A DNA stretch of 64,000 bases from Sepiola atlantica (taxonomy: Eukaryota; Mollusca; Cephalopoda; Sepiida; Sepiolidae): NCBI GenBank assembly GCA_963556195.1, contig OY744517.1, forward strand, positions 143,116,347 through 143,180,346, written 5' to 3'. The notes beneath the pieces were generated by a model that was given only the letters and a program-made list of their open reading frames with translations, searched no databases and was not told the origin of the DNA. The position numbers and the translations under genes were made by a program. Shown here piece after piece: positions 12,087 through 22,401 of this stretch (position 1 is its first letter; each line of letters begins with the position of its first letter).

Positions 12087-12393
12087 CGCTACAGAAAATC
12101 AGTACAGCATCAGTACCATTGCTTTCAAGCTCAGAAAATGTTAACCTTCCGGCTATTTTCAGCATCGTTGTAATTTGGTAAAGAAAATGGATAATCTTGT
12201 CGCTGAAAATTTAATTATTGGAAACATTCGCGAAGGTTTTGAGAGCAAAAGTAGTAGAAGGAACTATACAAAACACTCAGAAAATCAGCAAACTATTAAG
12301 TGACAACAAAGCTGGAGATGGCCGGAAGGTTAACACCATCTGAACCTGAAACCAATGGTACAGATGCTGACTGATTTTCTGTACCGAATATAA
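12081..12393. mobile_element. Foldback element with about 78-bp inverted arms
   Basis: The left arm (12083-12160) and right arm (12312-12393) match in inverted order: TTCG(C/G)TACAGAAAATCAGT, CAGCATC(A/T)GTACCATTG, TTTCA(A/G)G(C/T)TCAGA and GTTAACCTTCCGGC. The interior of about 150 bp is AT-rich and has no coding capacity. The left edge abuts (TA)n. It could be a MITE or two inverted copies of a short repeat. No family recognised. Confidence 0.75.
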
Positions 12394-12482
12394 AATAATA
12401 CTTATTTTACGCTTTTCATTTTGATTTTCTTCAATTAATTGATCACTCTACTGGGATTTTTCTTATCGTCTTACAAAAGAAG

Positions 12483-12483
<1 letters not shown>

Positions 12484-12548
<65 letters not shown>
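12484..12548. repeat. (TA)n microsatellite
   Basis: About 32 TA units. Confidence 0.97.
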
Positions 12549-12551
<3 letters not shown>

Positions 12552-12699
12552 ATAATGTGAATTGAATGATAATGACTATAAAAATAAAGTTTTATCTTTG
12601 AATTATACCCTTTCTTGAAAGTCAATGTTCAATATACAAAATAGAGCAATAATATAAGGAAATTCGTGATGAGGATAACAATTGGAAAATTTACAATAT

Positions 12700-12983
12700 T
12701 TATTGAATCAAAATACTCTGCTCGAAAAGAACTTTGTATACTTTTTATTTTTTAAAATATTCTTTCTGTATTTTATATTTTTATATTTTTAAATCTGTGC
12801 TAAAAAGTAATATAAATTTATTGTTTTATCCCTATGATCTCTTCTGATGATAAAAGCATACATTTTTAAAAATCCATGAGTTAAGGAAAAAAAAGTTTAT
12901 TTATATATTCTTTGTTTGAACTAGTTGATGATTTAAAAATATTGTACTTTTTCCAATGTTTATTCTTATAACTCATTACCTTT

Positions 12984-12990
<7 letters not shown>
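12700..12990 (+). repeat. Repeat G copy
   Basis: It aligns by eye with 57900-58165: TGCTAA block, TCTGATG, AAAATCCATGA(G/A)TTAAGGAAAA, then TTGTTTGAAC and AATATTGTA(C/T)TTTTTCCAAT. Unclassified and non-coding. Confidence 0.55.

Positions 12991-13069
<79 letters not shown>
12986..13069. repeat. (CATA)n-(TA)n microsatellite
   Basis: Three CATA units run into about 36 TA units. Confidence 0.96.
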
Positions 13070-13071
<2 letters not shown>

Positions 13072-13289
13072 TATTTGTCCCTACCAGTAATTTACCTGGA
13101 TACCGTTTCTTTTCATTTCTTTTACGAAATTATTTTTAAATAGGATTTCGAAAGAAACTGAAACAAATCCTTAAAGTATTCTGAATCATTTTATAAGAAA
13201 CCGTTTAAAATGTTTCAAAATCAGGTCAAATACATAGATTTGTACTCGTAATCAGATAAGTTTATTTATACAAACACGTTGCCGGCTGC

Positions 13290-13800
13290 CGACTTTCATA
13301 AAAAGTCATTATTAATGAAGAGAGGTTTACAGCGCTCCTACTGATTACAAATTTATAGACATGCACAGACGTTTAGTATCAGGGAAGCAGATAATTTTTT
13401 TCTTTTGATTTAAGAGGAAATATTTTTAAAGTTTGACGCACACACCTGCTTGTTTATATTTGGCTACGACAATTTAATTCTTTAAATCGTTTACTGCAAA
13501 AGAAAAAAAGCTGGGAAAATTCCAAGTTATATTTCCGGTACCGAGTTTCAGTAATAATTTTATTATTATCAACGTAGTACAGTTTTGTGAGCTTCGGTTG
13601 ATTACAAATTCATGGATATACGTTGACTTCTAGTTAGATTAACAGAGCAAAGAGTGTATTTCTTCGTGTTTAGAGGGAAAAGAATTATATGCACGAACCT
13701 GCTTGTTTATATCGTGCTACGGCAAGTCAATTCTTTAAATAGTAGACAGAACGTCGAACCCCCTGGAAGAATCTTATTTCCTGTTCTTACCCGATTTAAT
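13290..13800. repeat. Tandem duplication, period about 249 bp
   Basis: The second unit repeats the first in order: CTGATTACAAATTTATAGA/TTGATTACAAATTCATGGA, the TTTAAGAGGAAA-like block, CACCTGCTTGTTTATAT/AACCTGCTTGTTTATAT, GCTACG(A/G)CAA and AATTCTTTAAAT. The units are diverged, so the event is old. No coding capacity. Confidence 0.75.
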
Positions 13801-14185
13801 ATTACATTTGATTTCATATGAATTCATTTAAAATGGCAATGTAGTATGTGAAAGTTATTCTATCTAAAATAAAGTTATGATGACTTTGATGATATTAAAA
13901 TACAAAAGCAGCTGTACTGATAGCGATGCTCCCTTTTGTGGGTAACATCTATATTAATAAAATTATTATATTATATTTGTAAAACAATCAACACATTATA
14001 ATGTATTCATTTATTGTCCATTTTAAAATTGATAACATTTTCTGTGGGTGACAAAAATGGCATCGATATCAAATAATTAGTTAATTAAAACAGCTCTGAC
14101 ACCGGTGCATACAAATTACGTCTCTTATCAAATGAAATTCGATTTTAATTAATGACAGTAAAACGTAAAATTGTGGCTGCCCCCT
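13801..14185. other. No recognisable gene
   Basis: AT-rich unique DNA. Confidence 0.55.
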
Positions 14186-14189
14186 TTCC

Positions 14190-14460
14190 TCTCTAATTAT
14201 ACTAATCTAATCGCCCTGTCGGTGGCACCACGAATTCGCCGATTGCAAGTCCATGTAGAGAGGTAATACCCCCTTGTGAACGTGACCACCTGTATGAAGT
14301 GGGTGGCGACCTGTGATGCCTTAGGACGGGGTCCTGGTTGTTGAGTAGTCCGTAGCCGGGCGATATGCAACAATTTACTTCGGCCCTTACTTCGGCTAGA
14401 CGGGAGATCCTATTAATATGCTGGCCATGTCATGCTCTAGTATCTATAAGTTCATTAAAT
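14190..14460. other. GC-rich island of unknown nature
   Basis: Clearly richer in G+C than its flanks, with blocks such as CCCTGTCGGTGGCACC, GGACGGGGTCCTGG and GTAGCCGGGCGATATGC. There is no open frame of note. I could not place it as tRNA, rRNA or a known transposon, so it may be a repeat remnant. Confidence 0.3.
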
Positions 14461-14490
14461 TGGTCAATCTGAGAAAAGAAAATAATCACT

Positions 14491-14683
14491 GTCTAAGAGT
14501 AATGTTTTTAAGAGTAATGTTTTCTAGGAGTAATGTTTTCCAAGTGTAATATTTTCTGGGGTGGAGTTTTCTAAAAGTAATGTTTTCTAAGAATAATTTC
14601 CCTTGGGAGTAATGTTTTATAAGAATACTGTTTTCTAAGAGTAATGTTTTCTTGAGAGAAACGTTTTCTGAGAGAAACGTTTA
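14491..14683. repeat. Minisatellite, about 16-19 bp unit
   Basis: Ten or so imperfect units of the form AGAGTAATGTTTTCTA, drifting to AGAGAAACGTTTTCTG at the right end. Confidence 0.85.
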
Positions 14684-15610
14684 TTGAATAATACTTAACC
14701 TTTATTTACAAAGTAAAACGAAATTTAAAAAATATATATATAATGTCAAACTCGTTTTGGATTTAAAAATAAAAATAAATTGAATAATTAAATAAACAAA
14801 TCAAATAATACCTGCGTATTTTTGTCATTATGGGCAGCAATATTTGACGTTTCTTTCCCGTAGACGGAAAGAACATTTGTTTTTCTTTTTTGAGAAGAGG
14901 ATTTCTACCGAAATATCAAAAGATTCCTCTCATCCTAGATTTTATTAATATGTTTGACATTTTTTAATATTTTTATGTAAAAGAGTTATTGAAAAATAAA
15001 TAGATAATTGTGAAGATTAATACCACAAATATTAGTTTCGATTATTTTTGTTCCTCTCTACTTTCAACATTCCGATTTTCTGCATTGTCATATATCAATA
15101 TACTTAAGCAATGCTTCAAGCTACGATTCAAACTACAATTCACTTTTATATATAGATATGCGTGTAAAAAGAGAGAAAAAAGTTTAAGTAGATAACCGTC
15201 AACTACTGAAGACATATCAAATTAAAAAAATGTTACGTTGATTAACATTTTGCTCATTTCCCCCTTATTAACAGCCGTCTCCTTATCTCCAATAAACCCT
15301 TTTTCGCTCCCTACCAACTCCTGACTATGACCCAAACATACTTACCTCTAAAAATGTCTCCCTTGTATAATCGTGTTTCTGTTCATAAAGTTTTGGTAAA
15401 TAAAAGGGACAAAATATTTGTTTTCATTATACAAGTAATTTGTCTCTGTCTGGAAGGAATCAACTTCTGTCTTTGTTACTTTGATGAAGTTCTTAAAATA
15501 AATTTCTTTGAATGAAGTTCTTTGAATAAAGCAGGCGAAATATTAGATATTTTTGTTTGATTTATCTTTTCGTTTATTTTCTTCTCAACATTCTGTCAGA
15601 TAACCCATGC
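14684..15610. other. No recognisable gene
   Basis: AT-rich. Frames of 61 and 62 codons at 15010 and 15327 are unrecognised. Confidence 0.5.
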
Positions 15611-15611
15611 A

Positions 15612-15765
15612 TGCTTAAATATACGCACATGAAATACTGTTTCGCTGTATCAAAGCTGTTCAGTCCGTCTAGCCTATATATATATATATATATATATATC
15701 GTCTAGCAACACAGTAGATCTGTTATATAACGAAACTGCCTGTCTGATACTATATATAAGCATCC
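15612..15765. mobile_element. Two facing SINE-H hammerhead remnants around (TA)n
   Basis: Minus strand 15672-15618 reads CTAGACGGACTGAACA, GCU/AGC hairpin, GAAAC. Plus strand 15700-15757 reads GTCTAGCAACACAGTAGA, a weak hairpin, AACGAAAC, then CTGTCTGATAC. Both resemble the SINE-H layout but have damaged cores. They flank the TA array 15675-15699 in opposite orientations. Confidence 0.4.
15675..15699. repeat. (TA)n microsatellite
   Basis: About 12 TA units. Confidence 0.95.
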
Positions 15766-15778
15766 CTTCCCGGGTTGA

Positions 15779-15780
<2 letters not shown>

Positions 15781-15848
<68 letters not shown>
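15781..15848. repeat. (TA)n microsatellite
   Basis: About 34 TA units. Confidence 0.97.
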
Positions 15849-15850
<2 letters not shown>

Positions 15851-15957
15851 TTATATTGCCTGCTACTGTTTAGCGTAATGTAAAGTTCTTTGTAAATAAA
15901 CAAATAAAGCACTGTCAAGTGGCGGTAAATGTTTAGATAAAATATTATAGATATCAT

Positions 15958-16080
15958 TTACCAATAGTGCCTAGTGGTAAGAGCTGCCGACTATCGACTA
16001 GATGGTTGTAGGTTCGATCCCTGGCTTGAGATCGATGCTTGTCACTAAAGAGCTGTGAAACATAAACTAGTTCCTCTGTG
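15958..16080 (+). mobile_element. SINE-H copy with a clear tRNA-like head
   Basis: The tRNA-like part is well preserved: TGCCTAGTGGTAAGAGC fits a D-arm/box A and GTAGGTTCGATCCCTGGC fits the T-arm/box B, at tRNA spacing. It is followed by CACTAAAGAGCTGTGAAAC and then CTCTGTGAATATATA. Aligned to the intact units, stem II is nearly deleted and CUGAUGA has become CUAAAGA. It ends directly in (TA)n. This is a pol III-type SINE head, not a working tRNA gene: there is no proper acceptor stem pairing. Confidence 0.6.
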
Positions 16081-16081
16081 A

Positions 16082-16100
16082 ATATATATATATATATATT
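16082..16100. repeat. Short (TA)n tail
   Basis: About 9 TA units at the end of the SINE-H copy. Confidence 0.9.
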
Positions 16101-16189
16101 AGTAAATTACTCGTCCCAGGACGGGTATAAGCAATTAATATAGCATGAGTTTTAAAAGTTAATGTTTTTTAATGATTTTGATGGGCTAT

Positions 16190-16330
16190 AGTACGGTTTC
16201 GGTTGCACTTCTCTAAATGGTAAAGTTTACAAAAAAATTTACTTCTGTTGCTCACCCTTAATACATATTCCATAATTTATAATAACTTCATTGTTTAAGA
16301 TTTTATTAAACACTTTTATACAATTGACAT
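16190..16330 (-). repeat. TA-linked repeat D, copy 1
   Basis: The minus strand reads like the next two entries: AAACAATGAAGTTATTATAAATTATGG-type start (shown in part), TATTAAGGGTGAGCAACA, TTTGTAAACTTTACCATTTAG. The 5' end is weakly conserved. Confidence 0.5.
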
Positions 16331-16429
16331 TGATGCGCGCGCACCGAACCTTTTACAATATATTACTTAATATAACTCAAAATTTAATTTAGAAAAAAAT
16401 GTTTTTCTGTTAAATATTTTTTATATAAC

Positions 16430-16600
16430 TTACTTTAAAAGTTTTTTTGGAGAGAGTGCGCCTTTTTTGGGACCTAAATGATAAAGTTTAGAAAAAACAA
16501 GCAATACTCCTATGTTACTCACCGTTCTGTCGAGAATATATATTCCAAAATTCATAATGATCTGTTCATTAGTTTCGGACTGTAACCAGTAGAATGAAAT
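16430..16600 (-). repeat. TA-linked repeat D, copy 2
   Basis: Minus strand: (TA)n, then AAACTAATGAACAGATCA, TTATGAATTTTGGAATAT, a GAGTAACATAGGAGTA block, and CTTTATCATTTAGGTCCC. Same order as copies at 16815 and 19109. Confidence 0.65.
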
Positions 16601-16607
16601 ATATATA

Positions 16608-16686
<79 letters not shown>
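16599..16686. repeat. (TA)n microsatellite
   Basis: About 43 TA units with one TTTA interruption near 16610. Confidence 0.97.
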
Positions 16687-16691
<5 letters not shown>

Positions 16692-16735
16692 CCTACCTCA
16701 CTTTATATTTATATGTATATGTATATATATGTATG

Positions 16736-16739
<4 letters not shown>

Positions 16740-16810
<71 letters not shown>
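16740..16810. repeat. Compound (TA)n-(GT)n microsatellite
   Basis: TA units to 16788 switch to GT units through 16810. Confidence 0.97.
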
Positions 16811-16814
16811 TTGT

Positions 16815-16933
16815 GTGCTTCCTAAATGTTACAATTTACAGGAAAAATAATGTGTCCATGTTACTCGGCGTGCTGCCTAGAATATATATTAAATAATTCA
16901 TAAATATCCGTTCATTAGTTTAGGAAATAATCC

Positions 16934-16940
<7 letters not shown>
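16815..16940 (-). repeat. TA-linked repeat D, copy 3
   Basis: Minus strand: TGCAGGATTATTTCCTAAAC, TAATGAACGGATATTTATGA, CTAGGCAGCACGCCGAGTAA, then TAACATTTAGGAAGC. The 5' end abuts (TA)n 16937-16964. Confidence 0.65.

Positions 16941-16964
<24 letters not shown>
16937..16964. repeat. (TA)n microsatellite
   Basis: About 14 TA units between repeat D copy 3 and the left inverted arm of the 17-kb PLE. Confidence 0.95.
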
Positions 16965-16969
<5 letters not shown>

Positions 16970-18010
16970 CAAGAATGAAGGGAAGACAAGTTTTCTCGTT
17001 CATGGTTAAAAGTTAAAACAAAAAGGAGCCGACCGGTGTCGAACTCTCTTAACAAAGACTGTATCGAGGGATTTAAAAAGGGGATCAGAAGAGGGAATAG
17101 ACTAAAAGAAAAAGCTGTATATATTTAAAAGAAAACATCGTTATTATGTACGTACAATCGGGGATGTATTTTAGAGACTGATAATGTCTTATCCCAATAG
17201 ACACTCCCTTTGCTTACAAAGGGAGGGACATTTTAGACGAACGTGGATCGTCTACATGATTTTTAGATGATATAGTGAATGAGCATGGCTTAGGATTGCA
17301 AAGGAGTCAATGCTGAAATTCCTAGTGCACGGCGGGTTTTTTAAGCAAATGGTCTGTAATTGAAGACCCGTATGTGTTATTTAGAACGTCCGTTGAACGG
17401 AAGATTCAATTCCTAATTTTACTTAGTATCTGTTTTTGGACTCTACTATCCAATCTCAAAGTCGCTGGGATTCATTTTGTCCTAACAAACGAAAAGTAAA
17501 CTTAATTTGGACCCTAACACACAGAGTCCTTATGATTTGTTCAAAATCAAAATTGGACGAAGAAATACAACTTATTACGAATACTTTGTTCAATAATGGC
17601 TATCCTCTTGATGTGATTAGATCAGTCATCAAAGAGAAAATAAATATTTTTTCCGAAATCAAATCAAATACGATAAATGTCGGATTGACATTCGTTTACC
17701 TTGGCTAGGTATAGTAAGTGTCGAATTCGCTAAGCAAATCATCTCAACAGTTGAAAATTGCTATTTTGTTTCTAATGTGCGTGTTGTATTCTCTACAAAA
17801 CTGTTATTGGTATCCCCTTGAAAATGCGTTTTACCCTCCCCATCATAAGAATAATGTAATTTATCATTTTAAATGTGGTTGGAGTGCCGACTACGTCGAT
17901 AGCACAACGTTGAGATTGGATAGTAGAGTCCAACAAATGTTTAACTTTTAATCATGAACTTTTAATCATGAACGAGAAAGACTTGTCTTTCCTTCATGCT
18001 TGCTATAACA
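16962..18010. repeat. Inverted repeat pair bounding a PLE fragment
   Basis: The left arm 16962-17018 and right arm 17944-18010 match in inverted order: TTGCAAGAATGAAGG/CCTTCATGCTTGC, GACAAG(T)...CTCGTTCATG/CATGAACGAG...CTTGTC, and TTAAAAGTT/AACTTTTAA. The right arm has an internal tandem copy of CTTTTAATCATGAA. Each arm lies at or near a (TA)n array. Confidence 0.75.
17410..17960 (+). pseudogene. PLE post-RT and GIY-YIG fragment
   Basis: Peptide pieces in order: SVFGLYYP in one frame, then RWDSFCPNKRKVNLIWTLTH, RVLMICSKSKLDEEI and NNGYPLDVIRSVI. After a frameshift come RVVFSTKLL and KNNVIYHFKCGWSADYVDST, then LRLDSRVQQ. This is the thumb/linker region and the start of the GIY-YIG domain of a PLE lineage in which 'VIY.F.C....YVGRT..RL..R' is conserved. 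Here YVG has become YVD, and stops and shifts break the frame. It differs in sequence from the PLEs at 49 and 53 kb. Confidence 0.8.
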
Positions 18011-18036
18011 TTTTGTACTCCCCAAAATATCACGAA

Positions 18037-18040
18037 ATAT

Positions 18041-18112
<72 letters not shown>
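18037..18112. repeat. (TA)n microsatellite
   Basis: About 37 TA units with one AAAT interruption, followed by GCATGCATGTGTAT. Confidence 0.96.
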
Positions 18113-18115
<3 letters not shown>

Positions 18116-18430
18116 TGCATGTGTATAATAGAATGTGTGTGCGTGTGTTAGATAATAGGTATGTCTGAGATCACAATATAAAAAGATTTCTCTTTTTCTC
18201 GCCTTGAGGATGACTTAGGGGTTTGACACGTGTACAGCCGGTGAAGTTTGGCCGTGTCTGTGATTTTTCTTTCTTATATCTTTCCCTCTTTCTCTTTTTC
18301 TTTTTTGATTCTTCGTTTTTTTTTTGTTTTTTTTCCTCTCTTTTCCAACTGGCTTGATAATTTAGTATTTCCTTGAGGAAAGCTGACCGGGTTTGAAGCA
18401 GTAGTCGGTCGTTCAAACTATGTGTGTTTT

Positions 18431-18432
<2 letters not shown>
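18113..18432. other. Pyrimidine-rich stretch, no gene
   Basis: CT-rich tract around 18255-18345. The minus-strand lysine-rich frame over it is compositional. Confidence 0.55.

Positions 18433-18478
<46 letters not shown>
18433..18478. repeat. (TA)n microsatellite
   Basis: About 23 TA units followed by GCATGTTTGTGTAT, as at 18112. Confidence 0.96.
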
Positions 18479-18481
<3 letters not shown>

Positions 18482-19087
18482 TGTTTGTGTATAATTGTAT
18501 GTGTGTGGGTGTGTGGGTATGTATGTACATATTATGTGTACGTGTTTATGCATGCCTGTGTATGTGTACGTGAGTGAGATTGTCTCAGAATTTAGTCGGT
18601 ATATACTTTCAAATCCACTTTCTTTTCCTTTTTAGGTTCTCCCCTCCACTCACAATATACATTGATCGCTAGACAGTAGGTGTCATCAAACAATGAGACG
18701 AGGGTTAATACTATTAATTTTTGACACGACCCGATTCTTTTGAAAAACATAACCCCCCTCCTCCATCATCATCTATGCCCAATTTTACAATTTCTAATTA
18801 TACATATGGCCTCCCCCTCACGGTCTGTATTAAATTATGCAATTCCCCCTCTCAATTTATACTTAAAGATTAGATATGCTTCAAATTTCCCCCTCTCACT
18901 AAATATGTATTAAATAGGTTGTTACCACCTCTCTCTCCAATTATATTTGAATTGTCGAGTGTGAATTTAATTCTTTTTTTCAGTTTGAAAAATGTAATCG
19001 TCTGGATCGGATGCTTGAAAAAACCAATAGGTTGAAATAAATTATTGCATCGATGATTATGTAATTTCGTGTTATAATACTTTATTT
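18479..19087. other. No recognisable gene
   Basis: It contains imperfectly repeated CCCCCTCTCA-type blocks at 18750-18945, each followed by AATTTATA/TTAAAT stretches (about 70-bp spacing). No coding capacity. Confidence 0.45.
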
Positions 19088-19260
19088 TATATATATATAT
19101 ATATATATCGTTGTGCAGGATAATCTGCTAAACTAATGAACGGATCATTCTGAAGTTTAAATTATATATTAAGGGCAACACGCTAAGTAAGATGAGCACA
19201 TTCTTTTTGTTTGTAATTTTTTACATTTATGGAGTGCATATAAAAATTAGGTATGTTTAT
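19088..19260 (+). repeat. (TA)n plus repeat D, copy 4
   Basis: TA units 19088-19108 lead into GTGCAGGATAATCTGCTAAA, CTAATGAACGGATCATTCTG, AAGGGCAACACGCTAAGTAA and a TTACATTTATGGAG block. This is the plus-strand orientation of repeat D. Confidence 0.7.
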
Positions 19261-19978
19261 ATATTTATATACATATATTTATATTTATATATGCATATAT
19301 ATATTTATATGTATGTATTGATATTTAAAGTTTTAATATTTAAAATATAAATTTTATAATATGATGCAATTGTAATAGCTGAATAGTGTGAAGATATAGC
19401 TATGGTATAAAATATTTTTATTTCATTTAAACCACATCAAATGTCAGAAAGAACAGATTCGACACAATTTCACAAAAAACTGTTTTTATTTGCACCATAC
19501 AATTGTTTCGGCTTACTACGAAGCTATTTATAAAATGCTCTTGTATCATATACATTTATTTCCTGGGGGTGGCTATCTTTAGTACTTGTATATTAGCAAA
19601 AAAAAACAAAGAAAAAGAGAAAAACGGAAATTTTAAGGCAAGTAGTGCCTGGATTACAGTCCGTATTCATCATCATTTTTTATACTAATCAAGCTGTTAA
19701 CTCTTAATAGGTTCAAGTCGCAGCATCCACACACCATGTGTGTTTTGTTATTATTTTTTTTAAATCGTACATCATCGACTTAGGTAGTTATTCCAAATCA
19801 CAGGAAATATAAATAGGTGTTTTTACTAACCGCTTTTTTTTCTTGTGCTGACCTATCCATTTCTTTTCATCCAGGTTTTTACTATCAGTTTTTCCTTATT
19901 TTATATGCTATTTCTACATTATAGATTAGCATGTCTGTAGTCAACTTAAGTTTTACTGCACAGGAAGTATACAAACCT
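19261..19978. other. No recognisable gene
   Basis: AT-rich. Short frames only. Confidence 0.5.
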
Positions 19979-20002
19979 ATCAGTTTGAGCCGTTCAATAA
20001 TT

Positions 20003-20064
<62 letters not shown>

Positions 20065-20088
20065 AATTATTGAACGGCTCAAACTGAT
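19979..20088. repeat. Perfect palindrome with (TA)n core
   Basis: The left arm ATCAGTTTGAGCCGTTCAAT (continuing AATTAATAATA) is the exact reverse complement of the right arm ending ATTGAACGGCTCAAACTGAT at 20088. The centre is (TA)n, itself self-complementary, so the whole 110 bp can fold into one hairpin. Confidence 0.95.
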
Positions 20089-20160
20089 CCAAGCAAGCGT
20101 TGTTGAACGTCACGAAACTTTCTCGTGACGTTCAACAACGTTCAACAACACTTGCTTGGA
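20088..20160. repeat. Second palindrome abutting the first
   Basis: The left arm TCCAAGCAAGCGTTGTTGAA (continuing CGTCACGAAA) pairs with a right arm ending CACTTGCTTGGA at 20160. The right arm carries an extra 10-bp tandem GTTCAACAAC. The loop is about 3-5 bp. Confidence 0.9.
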
Positions 20161-20178
20161 TAATGACTTTCTGCCTTA

Positions 20179-20179
<1 letters not shown>

Positions 20180-20242
<63 letters not shown>
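20180..20242. repeat. (TA)n microsatellite
   Basis: About 31 TA units. Confidence 0.97.
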
Positions 20243-20244
<2 letters not shown>

Positions 20245-20690
20245 TGTACAGGAAAAACACCTAAATTACTGGACCAATTATTATTAATTTTGAAACACGG
20301 CGTAAGAGTGAATAATATTGACTATATTTATTTTGATGAGGTTTCATGCAAACGGGACAGAATAAGGCGTAAGCTTTTCATGTAAATTCAGATACTTACG
20401 ATTTGTGTGAAATTTGAAAATTCAAATAGTTCAGATTTGCATTAAATTTGATCCTTATTCATAAGACAAAAATTAAGCAAAATTTCCTAAATTTTAATTT
20501 CTGATTAAGCTTAAGCCATAAATTTCTTATTAAGCTAAAACCTTAAATTTTAGACATATCTGGAATCAAAATCATGTAAGAGCTTTTGATCAAAATTAGA
20601 ATAAGAATTCTAAATATAAGGTTTAATCCCATTATATATTGGTTTTAATCTTCGGAAAAAAGATAAAAGTGGTGCAAAACTGTTCTTTTT
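20243..20690 (+). repeat. Repeat D/C composite copy
   Basis: It starts after (TA)n with TACAGGAAAAACACCTAAAT and TACTGGACCAATTATTATTA (repeat D head) and continues into repeat C (AAGCAAAATTTCCTAAAT, TTAAATTTTAGACATATCTG, GATAAAAGTGGTGCAAAACT). The same composite occurs at 21735-22265, so D and C are probably two ends of one unclassified element. Confidence 0.6.
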
Positions 20691-21153
20691 GTTTTTATTT
20701 CTTATATTTGTACTTCACTTAATTCCATTTTTTCTGTTTTGAGTTGTTAATTAATAATAATTCTCACGTATATTCTTTTTCTTTTATGGACAGATAAACC
20801 TGTATAGCTTTTTATAAGGTTATTTCCCCTTTGCATCGGGTAGTTTCTAGTTTGGTGTACGACTTTTAGCAATTAAGGAAGCGATTCTTGTTATTATTTG
20901 CTTTTCTGGTTAATTGGAATGAGCTTTTACTTCAATACTTCATTACGTTTGTATTCTAGGTTATAATACTTTTTATGTCTGTTTATGTGATTTTTATTTG
21001 TAATGATGTATTTTAATCAGGGCTCATATGACAAAGAAGATATTTCCTTATATGTTTACATTAAACTATGAATTCGTGTTTTTATTGAGTTGCTTGGGTT
21101 TTCGTTTAAAGTTTATAGTGAGATACTTTTTCTTCAAGCACCCCAACACACTC

Positions 21154-21155
<2 letters not shown>
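20691..21155. other. No recognisable gene
   Basis: AT-rich. Nothing recognised. Confidence 0.5.

Positions 21156-21231
<76 letters not shown>
21156..21231. repeat. (TA)n microsatellite
   Basis: About 38 TA units, then GGAGGTGTGTGTGTAG. Confidence 0.97.
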
Positions 21232-21233
<2 letters not shown>

Positions 21234-21656
21234 AGGTGTGTGTGTAGTCTATCTGTCTTCTGTATCAACTGTAACTGTGTGAACAACACCACAGGGATAG
21301 TTTCATTAGAAAACAGAAATGAATATATTTGTATGATTTAACCCGAAGAACCTCAATCTCTCTGTGTATATAGAAGTTTTCCCGCCCGATGAGCTCCCAG
21401 ATGAAAATATTCCAATATTTCAATAACAGACGTGATCATGTCTGCAAATCGTGCTCCAGCCGTGTCATTGCTTGACTATTTTCAAATACCATGAAAACAC
21501 ATTAAGATATTAAAGTTTACAAGAAATGCCTGCCCGTGAAGCATTTTTTAAAGTAAGAAATGCTTGAAACAAGACTAATCCCACTCTTTAAGCGATCATC
21601 AGCATGCGCCTCATCATAATAGCAAGTTTACACCAACAGAAGACTTATTTGTATAA

Positions 21657-21658
<2 letters not shown>
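21232..21658. other. No recognisable gene
   Basis: It contains a short inverted pair around 21525-21570 (AAGAAATGC... / ...GCATTTTTT and AAGAAATGCTT). No gene. Confidence 0.45.

Positions 21659-21721
<63 letters not shown>
21659..21721. repeat. (TA)n microsatellite
   Basis: About 31 TA units. Confidence 0.97.
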
Positions 21722-21725
<4 letters not shown>

Positions 21726-21734
21726 GTGTATACG

Positions 21735-22265
21735 TTCATATATGTGTATGGACAGGATTCACTCTTAAACTAATTAACTTATAATTATGAATTGAAGAAC
21801 ACATCTGCTAGGTGTACGGATGAGTAATGTGACCTATATTTAGTTTAATTTAGTTCTACGAAAAGGGGGTAGAGAGTGCGTGGGAGCGCTTTGTGAAATT
21901 TGAACCATAGGTATTAGAAATCAATTTATCCATATTTTCCACATTTAAGTTTCTTTGGCGTATTTTAAAGGTGGATAATATGGACACATCCTCTTATTTA
22001 AATATTAAGACATCTCAGTTTTGCATTTTATTAGATTCAGAGTCATTATACACCGATTAAGCAAAATTCCCTGAATGTATTTTTTCCTGAAGACCCCTAA
22101 CGCGTAAGCTTTAAATTTAAGATATTTTCGAGAATCAAAAACTTATAACGGATTTTTCTAAAATTGGAATAAAAATTTTAAACATAAGATTTAGTAAAAC
22201 TATATTTTAGTTTCAATATTCGTAAAACGACATAAAAGTGGTGCAGAACTATTTTGTTGGAGAAA
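21735..22265 (+). repeat. Repeat D/C composite copy
   Basis: GGACAGGATTCACTCTTAAA, CTAATTAACTTATAATTATG and GTGTACGGATGAGTAATGTG (D part), then TTAAGCAAAATTCCCTGAAT and GACATAAAAGTGGTGCAGAA (C part). Collinear with 20243-20690. Confidence 0.6.
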
Positions 22266-22401
22266 TTATTTTTACCCGTAATGTGACGGGTATTCTTCAA
22301 GTAATAAATGCAGATTTTAGGATATTTACTTGTAATTAAAATTTAATTTATTTTATATTATTCTCGTTTTATGTTTGTTTCTCTTCCTCCGCCCCTTCCC
22401 A

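Noticed and set aside
15958..16030. Functional tRNA gene
   Set aside because: The box A and B regions are good, but the acceptor stem cannot be paired and the 3' part continues as a repeat. A SINE head is the better reading.
21594..21620. TCATCAG near 21597 as a minus-strand hammerhead
   Set aside because: CUGAUGA is present but is followed by no hairpin-GAAA arrangement.
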